The translations under genes were made by a program, and so were the position numbers. Shown here piece by piece: positions 1-10,544 of a stretch of 64,000 bases of DNA. Numbering within the stretch: the stretch's first letter is position 1; each line of letters opens with the position of its first letter. Location: assembly GCA_030407085.1 (NCBI GenBank), contig CM059582.1, forward strand, positions 87,651,001 through 87,715,000, given 5' to 3'. The notes under the pieces were generated by a model. The model made no database searches, was not told the DNA's origin, and worked only from the letters and a program-made list of their open reading frames with translations. Origin of the DNA: Trichopria drosophilae. Its lineage: Eukaryota; Arthropoda; Insecta; Hymenoptera; Diapriidae.

Positions 1-799
1 TAATTTTTCCAATATTCCCGGTACACTTCTCGATGAGGTCCTGGAATTGACCCGGAGTAGCATCTTCGCCGAGGGTTTCGTAAACCCCCTTCAAGGATTC
101 CTCCTACGATGAAAAAGTTCTCTTGATATCGACCATCTTGAAAAAATTTTGCAAGTAGAAGAACGTGTGGAGTGTGGGAGACTATTCCCCGGTAGTCCGA
201 GTATGCTTAATTTATACCTCGAATAATTAAAGTCTGACAACACTGTAATTTTCAAGGCATAGAAAAATCGATCAAGTTGGGTGCGATAAATGTTCTGAGA
301 ATTAGACACATTTACTTTATACTAGTATTTAGAACATCAGGAAAAATGTCTATACACTCAGTCCAGAAAATCACTAGTGGGTTTTACACGCGTCTCAACT
401 CATATACCATCTTCGAGAGACATAGGTCCCGACATATTATCTAATATGCTTGGAATTTACATGTGTTTTCCCAAGGATGGTCGAAGTTACACGTGTTTTC
501 CCAATGATTGGATTCTAGAACGAGCGCTTTCGATGGGGAGATGTAGGAAAAATAGACCTGCCGGATCCCGAGCATCAGGGGGTCGACGCCGGGTCTTTTG
601 AACGCGTTGAGACTTGCTTAGAGGCTTTACTAAATTAATTTTAAAATGGTCTTAGCGGTTTTGTGTGAAGGGACTCAGCGGTTTCGTCACTATTGGAGAT
701 CATTGAGTTACGCTAACGGCTTGTCAAGACGATTGTCATATTGATGGATAGATTTCCCCGACGACAGAAAATTCCGAAAGGTGAATTCGAACTTACAAC
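1..799. other. Unassigned region with a possible coding fragment at the left edge
   Basis: No gene is recognised here. On the minus strand one frame is open from about position 103 to the left edge (34 codons, ending ...CTGNIGKI) with a protein-like composition. A second minus frame is open over the same bases, so coding is uncertain. Positions 460-515 hold two imperfect copies of a TTACATGTGTTTTCCCAA-type motif. Confidence 0.25.
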
Positions 800-1374
800 A
801 TGGCAAGGGAGAGGTCAACGCCCTGATTGTAGGTTTTTAAAATTTGTGTGAGATTTAAAAAGTAGGTCCTCGATATACGAGATTGCGCTAGACACCTTCA
901 AACTGGTATTTAGACTAATGGAAATCTACGCTTATAATTCATCAAAAATAAAAAAAAGATATGTAACATCCGAATTAGGTCGGTAACGGTGTGCCATAAT
1001 GAAAGAAAGATTTCCCAGTAGGGCACATTTAAAAGATCGAAAGGTATATGCATAACGCTACAGCATTAATCTTCGAAAACTCATGACAAGGGAGAGGTCA
1101 AAGCCCTTATTGCATCACTAACGAGTAACAGGTTTTTAAAATTTGTGTGAGATATAAAAAGTAGGTCGTCGATATACGAGATTGGGCCAGACACCTTCAA
1201 GCTGGTATTTAGACTAATGGAAATCTACGCTTTCAATTCATCAAAAAAGATATGTAACATCCGAATTAGGTCGGTAACGGTGTGCCATATTGAAAGAGAG
1301 ATTTCCCAACAGGGCACATTTAAAAGATCGAAAGATATATGCATAACCCTACAGCATTAATCTTCGAAAACTCA
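800..1374. repeat. Tandem duplication, two copies of about 285 bp
   Basis: Positions 800-1081 and 1082-1374 are head-to-tail copies. Both start near GACAAGGGAGAGGTCAA, share GTGTGAGAT-TAAAAAGTAGG and the AACATCCGAATTAGGTCGG block, and end at CTTCGAAAACTCA. They differ by scattered substitutions and a small insertion near 1110-1125 in the second copy. No long reading frame is present. Confidence 0.85.
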
Positions 1375-1497
1375 ATGGCGCCGTCCACGAAGCCCTTGCG
1401 TCATCTTAATGACCTCATTAGTGACGGTTAGATTTCCCAATGAGAGAATCTTGAATTATAAGCCCGCGTACTAAACAGCAAATCAAAAATGCTAATC

Positions 1498-1581
1498 AAT
1501 CCGCGAATCAGCCCGCGAGTCATTCCGCGACTCAATCCGCAAATTAGTCCACGAATCAGTCTGCGAATTAGTTCACGAATC
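1498..1581. repeat. 12-bp minisatellite, 7 units
   Basis: Seven successive 12-bp units with a consensus near AATCCGCGAATC. Substitutions are scattered but the length never varies, so an open frame through it encodes a 4-residue repeat by chance. Confidence 0.85.
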
Positions 1582-1589
1582 TACCACCT

Positions 1590-1931
1590 CGCATGCTGTA
1601 ACAGTGTTGCGACTGTGGCGACGCCTGGTGGCGGCGGTGGAAACCAATTTCGAACTGTCCCACCTCTACTACTCACTGGGTTTCACACTACTGCAGATAA
1701 TTCATTCAACCTCGCATATATCGGTTTCATTCGTTTTAAAATCGCTGTAGTAGGTGGAATTTGAGGTAGCAGATCACGATTTCAATGTGATGAAGAAAAC
1801 CTGTCAGTTTTTTAAAGGTATGCCTGTACAGGAAGGAGGATAATTCTTTCAAATAAGCACATGTAAGTATGATTCGCTTCAGAATTGCTATTATGGGTTT
1901 TTGGGATAGCCGACCACGGATTCGGTGACAT
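1590..1931. other. Unassigned spacer
   Basis: Mixed-composition DNA with a short GGTGGCGGCGGTGG run near 1627. No recognisable coding, RNA or element boundary. Confidence 0.4.
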
Positions 1932-2222
1932 ATGCTGATTAGTATGAGAACATTAATGATAATGATTGTGATAATGATGTTGATGATGACGATGACAGTG
2001 TATTGGATGATTACAATAACGACGACGACGACAACGACAATGGTGATAACGATGATAACGACGATGACAATGAAGATGACGATGAAGATGACGTTGATGA
2101 GGACGATGAAAATGTCGATAATGAAGATGACAGCGACGATGATAAGAGTGATGATGACGATGTGGATGTTGATGAAGACGGCGAATATGACGACGATGAC
2201 AATGATGACGATGATAATGCCG
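1932..2222. repeat. GAT/GAC-rich trinucleotide microsatellite
   Basis: About 290 bp of degenerate GAT, GAC and AAT trinucleotides. All frames are open through it and give Asp/Glu-rich, Met-rich or Ser-rich translations depending on frame and strand. This is the signature of a microsatellite, not of a gene. Confidence 0.9.
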
Positions 2223-2359
2223 ATATAAGAGGGGTTTTATCACTTTACGCACTATATAACGCACAGGTTGCAGTTCTGCGACTCTTTTTGCGCTGTTTAT
2301 GGCATTTTGCCATTTTTTTAAAATATTTTATCTCTTTTTGTTTGGTACTGATATACATG

Positions 2360-2860
2360 GCCGATTTAACTGAAGACATCGAAATATCTCGAGAACTATG
2401 CACAGAATCCAAAAAGTTGTCGGATGAAAGTTGTTCGACACGAAGGGGGGCATCCAGTGATAATGAAATTTACCCCCTCCCGCATCCCCTGGAGGTGGAG
2501 TGGGGGCAAAAACAATAAAACTTAAATAAGAACCCCCATCTTTTATTGCAGATTTGGATTCTCCGGGAAAGGAAACGAATTTGACCTAGGAGCTATTGCA
2601 TTTTGGTTCACAGGTGGCGCTGTAATCGATAAAGATCCAAATTTATCCGAAGACATTGAAATACCCCGAGAACTATGCACAGAATCAAAAAAGTTGTCGG
2701 ATGAAAGTTGTTCGATACGAAGGGGGGCATCCAGTAATAATGAAATTTACCCCCTCCCCCATCCTCTGGGGGTGGAGTGGGGGCAAAAACAATAAAACTT
2801 AAATAGAAACCCCCAGTTTTTATTGCAGATTTGGATTCTCCAATATTGACCATTTTCGTC
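2360..2860. repeat. Left inverted-repeat arm of mariner 1
   Basis: Two tandem units with a period of about 280 bp (starting near 2372 and 2652), matched in inverted orientation at 5466-5850. The block GGAGGTGGAGTGGGGGCA and the following AATAAAACTTAAATA recur in each unit. Confidence 0.8.
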
Positions 2861-3018
2861 CGCGTAGCGGATATGGAATACGGTCATTCTAACAAAGCCG
2901 GGAAAAAATACATTTAGCGTTACCCAGGAACAACGACGTGGACGTAGTATTTTTCTGCTCCCTTTGGGGTGCTTGTTTTACGTGAGTCCCCTTGCCTCTC
3001 ACTGTCTCACTGTTCACT

Positions 3019-3576
3019 CCCCGCAGGGGACTTGTGGAAGAGAGCGGAGCGGGTTATCTCCGTCCACAATTTTTGTGGAAGAGTGAGGGGTCGAAGTGCC
3101 CGAGCTCGAAGAGGAGCAATGCTTTTGAAAGATCCGCTTCTCTTAGCAAGTTTTGAGAATTGGCGACCTCACGGACCCGATCGTTCGGCTGGTCTGTGCC
3201 GACGAATGCCTGATCGTGAAACGACTCGAGAGACCCACCGTACTGGGGAGCTAGGGTGCGGTGTCAAGCCCCTGCCGGCGGGTTCCACACGGGGGAGCGC
3301 TACGGCGTGCCGTGTCCGTGCAGGCAGTAACCGCAGAAAGGGTTGGCCTCTAGCGGGCCGTGGCAACGTTAGAAAGGTTCTCTGAACCAACAGAAGCATC
3401 AAGGCAGGCAGCTTGTTGCTAATAATGTGGTAGCTGACTTGTTGTATATCTTTTTCAAGTGTGCACAACCAGCGGTGCTGGCGCATCACTAAAATTTGGC
3501 CCCATTCCCCCGGGGGGGGGGGGGGTGCCTTAAACCCGAAAGGGAGGGAAGACACCTTAAATAAACAACACTCAAG
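3019..3576 (+). mobile_element. 5'-truncated LINE fragment with 16-bp target duplication
   Basis: A GC-rich 558-bp insert bounded by perfect copies of TGTCTCACTGTTCACT at 3003-3018 and 3577-3592. Its right end has a short GC-rich stem-like stretch, including a C/G homopolymer near 3511-3525, followed by a TTAAATAAAC tail. This suggests the 3' end is on the right in + orientation. About 270 bp (3236-3512) is shared with the insert at 31997-32333, which begins at a different internal point, as expected of variable 5' truncation. No intact ORF is visible and the clade is unknown. Confidence 0.75.
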
Positions 3577-3591
3577 TGTCTCACTGTTCAC

Positions 3592-4616
3592 TTACTTGAG
3601 TAAGTGTTCGAAATGTTGACCTTCCACTTCAATGCATTTATTTATTCTTTCTTCAAATGACTTTATACATGATAGAATCATATCTGCAGAAATTTCTGCG
3701 CAAGCAGTTCTTATGCGTTCCACCATGTTTTCACGAGTCGTTGGTACTTGTTCATAAACCTTACCTTTTAGGTAACCCCATAGGAAGAAATCCAGAGATG
3801 TTAGATCAGATGACCTCGCAGGCCAATTAATGGGGCCACCTCTACCAATCCACCTACCATTGTAATCACGGTCTAGTATTTCCCTTGCTACTCTTGAAAA
3901 ATGTGCTGAGCAACCATCTGAAACCACACTGTCCGTCGGACGTCCATAGCAACGTCCTCAAGTAGTAATGGTACTTCTTGTTCTAGGAAATCTCGATATT
4001 TTGTTCCATTCAAATTACCTTCAATGAAATAAGGACCAATGAGTTTATTTCCTATGATTCCACACCAAACGTTCACCGACCAAGGACGTTGATGATTAAC
4101 TTGTCGTAAACAATGGGGATTTTCTACGCTCCAATAATGCATATTATGCCTATTGTAATACATTAGCAAAGAAATTGTGGTTCGTTTGCATTTTTTGAAA
4201 TGCCCATTCACAAAACACCACGCGGTTATGAAAATCATCGCCATCTAGTTCCTGGTGCAGTGAAATGTGATATGGGTGAAACTTATGACGATGCAATATT
4301 CTTTGAATACTGTCTCTGGAAATGCCGGAATCGCGATGTAATTGTCATGTGCTTACATGTGGATTTTGGTGAATAGCTGCTAGTACAGCTACTTCGTTAG
4401 CTTCTCCTGTAACTGTTAATCTTCGCTTCCTTTTTTTCATTTGTACGCTGCCATCAGAGTGAAAGGCATTCACAACTTTGTAAAAAAAAAGAACGCGAGC
4501 GAGCATTATCTGGAAAACGCTCAGCATACAACGCAACAGCATCGTCAATATTCCTCTTACATTCACCATAAATAAGAATCATTTCGATTTTTTCGGGAAC
4601 TGTAGCAGGATTCATT
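3592..4616 (-). pseudogene. DD41D mariner-like transposase 1, decayed
   Basis: This would catalyse cut-and-paste transposition by binding terminal repeats and cutting with a DDD triad. The N-terminus (MNPATVPEK near 4616) and helix-turn-helix part (RRLTVTGEANEVAVLAAIHQNPH, then a stop near 4350) are followed by a frame with LHQELDGDDFHNR. The C-terminal half keeps SDGCSAHFS, WIGRGGPINWPARS and LDFFLWGYLKGKVY. The second Asp (SDGC) and third Asp (SLDFF) are separated by 41 residues, the spacing of the DD41D (rosa) group. There are several frameshifts and stops, so it is inactive. The stop codon lies at the edge of the LINE-fragment target duplication. Confidence 0.85.
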
Positions 4617-4649
4617 TTTAACTTGCAATTCGATTTAAGCAATGAAGGG

Positions 4650-5465
4650 TAGACAAAAAATAGTCACGTAAACGGAAAGTTGTTATTCTAAAAGCAAAGT
4701 GACCTCCGACCGAATTACTACCAATACAATGGACTTCAAAAACAGTCTTACACTGAGAGACCGTGAATACTAAATTTTAATATGGGGATTGGAAAGTCGC
4801 GATATCCATTTACTTCCCTTCAGGAAAGTAGAGAAAAATGTAGGTGAACTGGTTACGTGTGACTCAACTTATGTATAAAATGATATGCTACTTTATTTTC
4901 GAGTTATGTCGCCCTCTAGCGTTATGTAACAGAACCGGCGCTGGTAATGGCCGAAATGCAAGCGATGTACATGTATGAAACCACGTGAGTTCTCTCGGGG
5001 TCCGGTAGATGGCGACGAAATCCCCAAATGAAGTAAGAGTTTCGTTTTGTTTAATAGAAGCTGGTTTGACCGTCAATGCTCAGCTTATTTATTCTAATTT
5101 CGGAAAAAACATACAGAGAGAGAATGAATGAGCTGAGTGAAGGGACATGACGCGTTTTTTAATGGATTGCGTGATGTCCTCTTTTTGTTTATTAAATAAT
5201 AAATTTAAAACCTAAAATTTAATTTTATTGAAGGTAGAAAACTTATTTATAAAATTGCTTCCATAATGTATGCACAATTTTTATGTAATCAGTTTTGATT
5301 TTTAATATGAAGAATATCAATTATTCATAATCTTAATTTTTCGAATGGACATTATTAAAATTTCATATTCAGAATAACAATTTTTGCAATTGATATTACT
5401 AAATTCTAATATTAAAAATTCTAATATTAGAATTTTTAATATTAAATTTTCATAAAGGGATCAAA
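4650..5465. other. Non-coding interior of mariner 1
   Basis: Between the transposase N-terminus and the right arm. AT-rich, with short inverted motifs around 5390-5450 (alternating ATTCTAATATTA and TTAATATTAGAA). No gene is supported. Confidence 0.5.
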
Positions 5466-5859
5466 TTGTCCCTATTTGCCCCCTGGATGCCCCCCTTCGT
5501 GTCGAACAACTTTCATCCGACAACTTTTTTGATTCTGTGCATAGTTCTCGAGGTATTTCAATGTCTTCAGATAAATTTGGATTACAGCGCCACCTGTGAA
5601 CCAAAATGCAATAGCTCCTATGTCAAATTGGTGTACTTTTTTCCGGAAAATCGAAATCTGCAATAAAAACTGGGGGTTCCTATTTAAGTTTTATTGTTTT
5701 TGCCCCCACTCCACCCCCAGGGAATGGGGGAGGGGGTAAATTTCATTATCACTGGATGCCCCCCTTCGTGTCGAACAATTTTCATCCGACAACTTTTTTG
5801 ATTCTGTGCATAGTTCTCGAGATATTTCGATGTCTTCAGATAAATCGGCCACCTGTATA
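5466..5859. repeat. Right inverted-repeat arm of mariner 1
   Basis: Inverted copy of 2352-2860, with two units starting near 5485 and 5756 in reverse orientation. It abuts the left end of mariner 2 (TACAGGGTCATCG at 5858), so the two elements are back to back or one inserted at the edge of the other. Confidence 0.8.
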
Positions 5860-5868
5860 CAGGGTCAT

Positions 5869-6113
5869 CGAAAAGTATCGGACCCCCTTAATATCTTCAG
5901 TTAGAATGCACTTAGGAGAATTTCAAGCGGGGAGTAAGATGATGATGTACTTCAAGGTCATTTCAAGGTCAATCTTATTTTTTTAAATAGAACCCCCTAC
6001 ATTTTATTGCATATTCTTATAGCTTATCTCGAGAGCTTTCCAAAACACTATAATAAAATATTTTTTTATTACGTACTTTTTGAGTTATAAAAGTTTGAAG
6101 TTAACAATTTTTT
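5869..6113. repeat. Left TIR of mariner 2
   Basis: About 245 bp, inverted match to 8107-8399. A second, degenerate start-like motif (AATCGGATCCCCCTAATATT) occurs at about 6227, suggesting partial internal duplication of the terminal repeat. Confidence 0.85.
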
Positions 6114-6831
6114 GATACAAAATGTAGAATATCTTGTAAAATATTATTTAGTTTTCAGTAATCATAACCTTAATACTTTTGTGCGCGGAATAATGAGACC
6201 AATTAATTGGTTTAAAGAAAATACATTAATCGGATCCCCCTAATATTTTCAGTAAGAATGCATTTTGGAAAAATGTCCAATAGCAAAGTATTGTACGGCT
6301 TCAAGCAATTATGCTAATAGGCTCTGGCGAAAAACTGCCGGAACGTAATCGCGAGAAGCTGCTCGAATGCGTGATTTCCGAAGGCGTTAGCGGGAATCTG
6401 ACCGAAAGCGTTGGCCAATCTTTATTCTCTCACTCTCGCAGGCACCAATGTACGAGTTCTTGAGCAAACAATACGGATCACTGATTTGAAACTTTGATGC
6501 AGTGCTGTCTTCTTCTTAGCGAGCAGCAGTCATCTCGTGGACGAAAACGAACAGCCTCAAAAATTTTTTCTATAACAAAAGAAACCATTGCGCTTCAATT
6601 GATTATCCCAAACATCTTCATTTTGTTTCCAATAGCCCAGAAATTTTTCGTAAATATTATTAATTGATCTATTAGATTTTCAGTTGCTCAACGAGCTTTT
6701 TGCTAGTGCTGGTTAAAATAAACAAATCGATAGTTGGACCAACACTTAATAATTAGTATTTTTCTCTACTTAATTATCTAGATCAATTTCCTATCACTTA
6801 CCTGATTAATTCTTCTTCGCTCTAATGAAGA

Positions 6832-7897
6832 ATGGCGGAGCTTTCTGAAAGAGATCGAATAACACTGTTAATGATGCGAGGATGGGGAGATCAACAAAGA
6901 GGGTATAAAACAGTAACGCGATTATTTAATGAAAATGTTCGGAATGAAAATAATAGGATCTCCAAAAGTACTGTAATCCGTACTATTCAACGTTTCGAGG
7001 CCATTGGTAGCGTTAAAAGCCGCCCAAAATCTGGTAGACCTAAAACAGCAACAAATAATGATAAGGCATTAGATGTTTTACAGTATTTCGTTGAAGATCC
7101 CCATATTTCCATTAATCGCGTTGCACAAGAACACGAAATCGGTCATGCATCTGTCAGTAAAATTCTGAAATTGAATAAATGGCATCCATACAAACTCCAT
7201 TTGGTCCAAGAGTTGTCCGAAGACGATTTTGATAGACGCATCGAATTTTGTGATCTTATGATGGAGATGATTGTCGACGATCCTCTATTACTTGATAATA
7301 TTATTTTCTCTGATGAGGCAACATTTGAACTGACTGGAAATGTAAATAGACACAATTGTAGATACTGGAGTGACGTTAATCCTCACTGGAAAAGAGACAA
7401 TCATACTCAATATCCACAAAAAGTTAACGTATGGGCTGGTATTCTTAATGGTAGACCAGTTGGCCCTTTCTTCATTGAAGGCAATTTGACAGCACAAGTA
7501 TACCTAGTCATGCTTCGCGAACAAATTGTTCCAGCTATTCGAGACATAGCTGGTGGAAATATGGATGAAATTTATTTCCAACAGGATGGAGCTCCACCTC
7601 ATTGTCCGTCAATATTTGAATGAGGTCTTTCAGGACAGGTGGATAGGGCGAAGGGGTCATATTGAGTGGCCACCTCGGTCTCCGGACTTGACCCCACTTG
7701 ACTTTTTTTTGTGGGGTTACTTGAAAAGTAAAGTTTATGCCACCAAGCCTCAAGATTTAGATGATTTAAGAGGGAGAATAACTGGAGAGATAGAACTAAT
7801 ACCGTCAGAAACGTACCGGAATGCGGTTTCGGCTGTTTATAACAGACTGGCACATTGCCAGGTTGTTGAAGGGCAACAATTTGAACATTTGTTGTGA
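6832..7897 (+). pseudogene. DD41D mariner-like transposase 2, single frameshift
   Basis: The best preserved transposase in the window. ATG at 6832 (MAELSERDRITLLMMRGWGD). Residues about 1-100 form the helix-turn-helix DNA-binding region, including KSTVIRTIQRF and a GRPKT linker. The catalytic core follows: first Asp in FSDEATFEL, second in FQQDGAPPH, third in LTPLDFFLWGYLKSKVY. A frameshift near 7600, just after GAPPH, moves the rest into another + frame, which runs to a stop after GQQFEHLL at 7897. Total length of about 350 residues fits the family. It lies in the orientation of its flanking TIRs. One small indel is the only obvious lesion, so it is younger than copies 1, 3 and 4. Confidence 0.9.
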
Positions 7898-7950
7898 ATT
7901 GTTTGGTACAATTAAATATTTTGCCCAAGCTAACCAATTGGAATTAAATT

Positions 7951-8108
7951 TGCCTTAACTGGCCGGACTCACACACCACTCTTGCCTTAACTGGTCTGAC
8001 TCGCACACCACTCTTGCCTTAACTGGTCGGACTCGCACACCACTCTTGCCTTAACTGGTCGGACTCGCACACCACTCTTGCCTTAACTGGTCGGACTCGC
8101 ACACCACT
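7951..8108. repeat. 32-bp minisatellite, about 5 units
   Basis: Nearly identical units with the core GCCTTAACTGGTCGGACTCG plus CACACCACTCTT. The last three are essentially identical, so expansion is recent. It lies between the transposase stop and the right TIR of mariner 2. Confidence 0.95.
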
Positions 8109-8399
8109 TAACAAATTGTTAACTTCAAACCTTTATAACTCAAAAAGTACTTAATAAAAAAATATTTTATTACAGTGTTTTGGAAAGCTCTCGAGATAAG
8201 CTATAAGAATATGCAATAAAATGTAGGGGGTCTATTTAAAAAAATAAGATTGACCTTGAAATGACCTTGAAGGACATGGTCAAGGTCAAAGTCAAGGTCA
8301 TCATCTTACTCCCCGCTTGAAACCATACCACTTTGCTATTGGACATTTTCTCCTAAGTGCATTCTAACTGAAGATATTAGGGGGGTCCGATACTTTTCG
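8107..8399. repeat. Right TIR of mariner 2
   Basis: Inverted partner of 5869-6113, carrying four AAGGTCA motifs, two of them in the stretch TGGTCAAGGTCAAAGTCAAG. Confidence 0.85.
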
Positions 8400-8843
8400 C
8401 CATTTTAATCGCCCCACCGGAATATATTGGAATCTAAGCAAGATAGAGAAAAATAGTCTAGACAAAAGTTGAAGGGGATGGAGGGGCTCATACAATGGTA
8501 TCATGGAGTTTGACCTTGAACTCGATTTTGAATGTTATTTCAAGGTCAATGTGATTTTTTTAAATGGGAACGCCTATTTTTGACTCTGGATTTGAAAAAA
8601 GCGGAAAATTTTACTTTAACACTAATGTTTATAAAAATTATCGTAAGGTCGAACGATGGTCCAATCTGCGAATTAAAACTCCTCAGTTTCACTTTCCAGA
8701 GCGTAAGCCAAATACGTAAATGTGATTGACAAGAAAGGGCCAGAGGGCAATTCAGCGGTAATGTTACGTTGATTTTGAACTCCATATTCGAGGTTACTTC
8801 AAGTGAAATGACTTTTTGAAATGGGAATCACTACTTTCGAGAG

Positions 8844-9939
8844 TTAATTTAATTGTATTAACCTTACTTTTAGCGCTACCCAGAAACAACGACGTGGACG
8901 TAGTGAGTACTGTTTCCTTCGTAAAATCAAATGCCTTTGGAAATTGCGTACGGTGCTCAGAAGAGTTGTTCTTGGAATGACAGCACATGCTTGGCGAATG
9001 CGATCTTGAAAGTTCTCTCTTGTTATGGGCTGCTGTTCATAAATGACATTTTTCAAATATCCCCATAAATAAAAGTCTGGAGATGTGAGATCGGGCGAAC
9101 AAGCAGGCCAGTTAACCGGACCTCCCCGTCCAATCCATTTACCATTGTAATTTTCATTCAAGAAAGCCTGTATTATTCGCGCAAAATGGGGTGGTGCACC
9201 ACCCTGCCGAAACCACATTCTTCGCCGCGTTTCTAAATCGAAATCTTCCATCAATTCAGGTAACTGATCTCTGATTAAGCATAAATAGGTATTATGATGA
9301 ACATTTTCCTTGAAAAAATAAGGGCCTATTAAATACCCGTTGTCGATGCCACACCATACCATAAGGTTCCAACGTCTTTGATGATTCACACTTCTGTGCC
9401 AATGAGGATTGTCATCTGACTAGTAATGGCAATTATGCCTATTAAGTTCTCCATCACTTTGAAATTTAGATTCATCAGAAAAAAGTATATAGTTGAAAAA
9501 ATCTTGATCATTTTCTATCATGTGTAATGCCCATTGACAAAAAACAATTCGCTGTTGAAAATGATGATACTGTAATTCCTGAACTAATGTTATGTGATAC
9601 GCATGATATTTCAGGGCTTTAAGAATTCTTAAAAATGTTCTCCGAAGCATACCAATTTCTCTTTTAACTCGGCGACTGCAGATATGAGGATCAAGGTGAA
9701 CAATCGCAAGAACAGTGACAACACGAGCATCATTTTCATCGTATATGACGCGACGTCGTTGTCGGACCGTATGCCCACCACGAGCTCTTTGGGTTAACCT
9801 ACTTATTGCCCTGTGATATGGGTGTCATCTATCCGGAAAGCGTTCAGCGTAAAGTCTAGACGCAGCTCGATAATTATTCTGACATTCGCCTAATATCATT
9901 GTCATATTGACAATGTCATTGGGCTGATAGTCAGCCATT
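8844..9939 (-). pseudogene. DD41D mariner-like transposase 3, catalytic Asp lost
   Basis: ATG at 9939 (MADYQPNDIVNMTMILGEC). N-terminal helix-turn-helix region with a stop near 9840, then VVTVLAIVHLDPHICSRRVK and MLRRTFLRILKALKYHAYH. First catalytic Asp in FSDESKFQSD. An in-frame stop follows NRHNCHY near 9420. The second catalytic residue is Gly (RQGGAPPH instead of QDGAPPH). The third Asp is kept in TSPDFYLWGYLK, 41 residues on. The C-terminus ends RRCFWVALKVRLIQLN, unlike copies 1 and 2. The DNA for this tail resembles 2917-2950 in element 1. Stops plus loss of an Asp make it inactive. Confidence 0.85.
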
Positions 9940-9949
9940 TTTAGAGCAG

Positions 9950-10340
9950 TTCTTCACCTTCAATTTGGTGATAAAGTAATAATCCAAACCTCAAACACTC
10001 ATGAAAACGATAAAAGTTGAAAAACAGCCGAAACTGAATTACTAATTCTTTTTTTTGTGATAAATGGCTGAAATTGTATTGTTAATTTATTTCTTTTATT
10101 TTCAAAAATCAGAATCCGTGTAATAATCAAATTGATGTAAAACTTGAATTACATTATTACGGAGCTGCTTAAAGTTATTCTTCGCCTTAACAAAATGTAC
10201 ATATGTATGTAGATAATGCAACGAGAAACGAAATGTTACATGTTTAATTCGATATGAGTTATGAGTTGATTTATAGTTATTAGTCTGATTATCGTTACGG
10301 ACTCGTTTTGGATCATTAGTTGTGTTATGGGTTAGGTAAT
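9950..10340. other. Non-coding interior of mariner 3
   Basis: Between the transposase start and the minisatellite. AT-rich. No gene supported. Confidence 0.5.
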
Positions 10341-10341
10341 T

Positions 10342-10515
10342 GGTTAGTACGACACTTGTACATGCGCAGTGGTGAAGTACGACACCTACATATGAGCAGT
10401 ATGGAATACGAGACTTATGAATGCGCAGTAGTGAAGTACAACACTTACGCATGCGCACTAGCGACATACAACACTTACGCATGCGCGGCAGTCAAGTTCA
10501 ACACATTCGCATTCG
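10342..10515. repeat. 30-bp minisatellite with GCATGCGC core, about 6 units
   Basis: Six degenerate 30-bp units of the form AGTAGTGAAGTACAACACTT followed by ACGCATGCGC. Because 30 is divisible by 3, a + frame encodes a 10-residue repeat (KYNTYACALA-like). This is most simply a repeat artefact and not a protein. Confidence 0.85.
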
Positions 10516-10544
10516 TAGTAATACCGCATCGTACAGGAGTAAAA

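Larger units (their letters stand above)
2352..5859 (-). mobile_element. DD41D mariner-like element 1 with about 400-500 bp inverted repeats
   Basis: The left arm (2352-2860) and right arm (5466-5859) are inverted copies. Each contains roughly two tandem units with CTATGCACAGAAT-type and GGGGGCATCCAGTG motifs. The outer ends are TATACATGGCCG and, read inward from the right, TATACAGGTGGCC, so a TA target is likely. A decayed minus-strand transposase lies between them. A 558-bp LINE fragment has inserted next to the transposase stop. Confidence 0.75.
5858..8403 (+). mobile_element. DD41D mariner-like element 2 with long terminal inverted repeats
   Basis: The left repeat (5869-6113) and right repeat (8107-8399) are inverted copies. 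Both contain CGAAAAGTATCGGACCC at the outer end, a CAAGCGGGGAGTAAGATGATG block, several AAGGTCA motifs, and GAAGTTAACAA at the inner end. A near-complete transposase lies between them. The right repeat has an extra AAGGTCA-rich segment, making it about 45 bp longer. A 32-bp minisatellite sits just inside the right repeat. Confidence 0.9.

Noticed and set aside
1..103. Endogenous viral fragment at the left edge
   Set aside because: The 34-codon open frame is too short to assign to any family, so no viral origin is claimed.
2003..2518. 171-codon acidic Asp-rich reading frame
   Set aside because: It is produced by the GAT/GAC microsatellite, and all other frames on both strands are open too. 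The part after the repeat falls in the mariner 1 inverted repeat.
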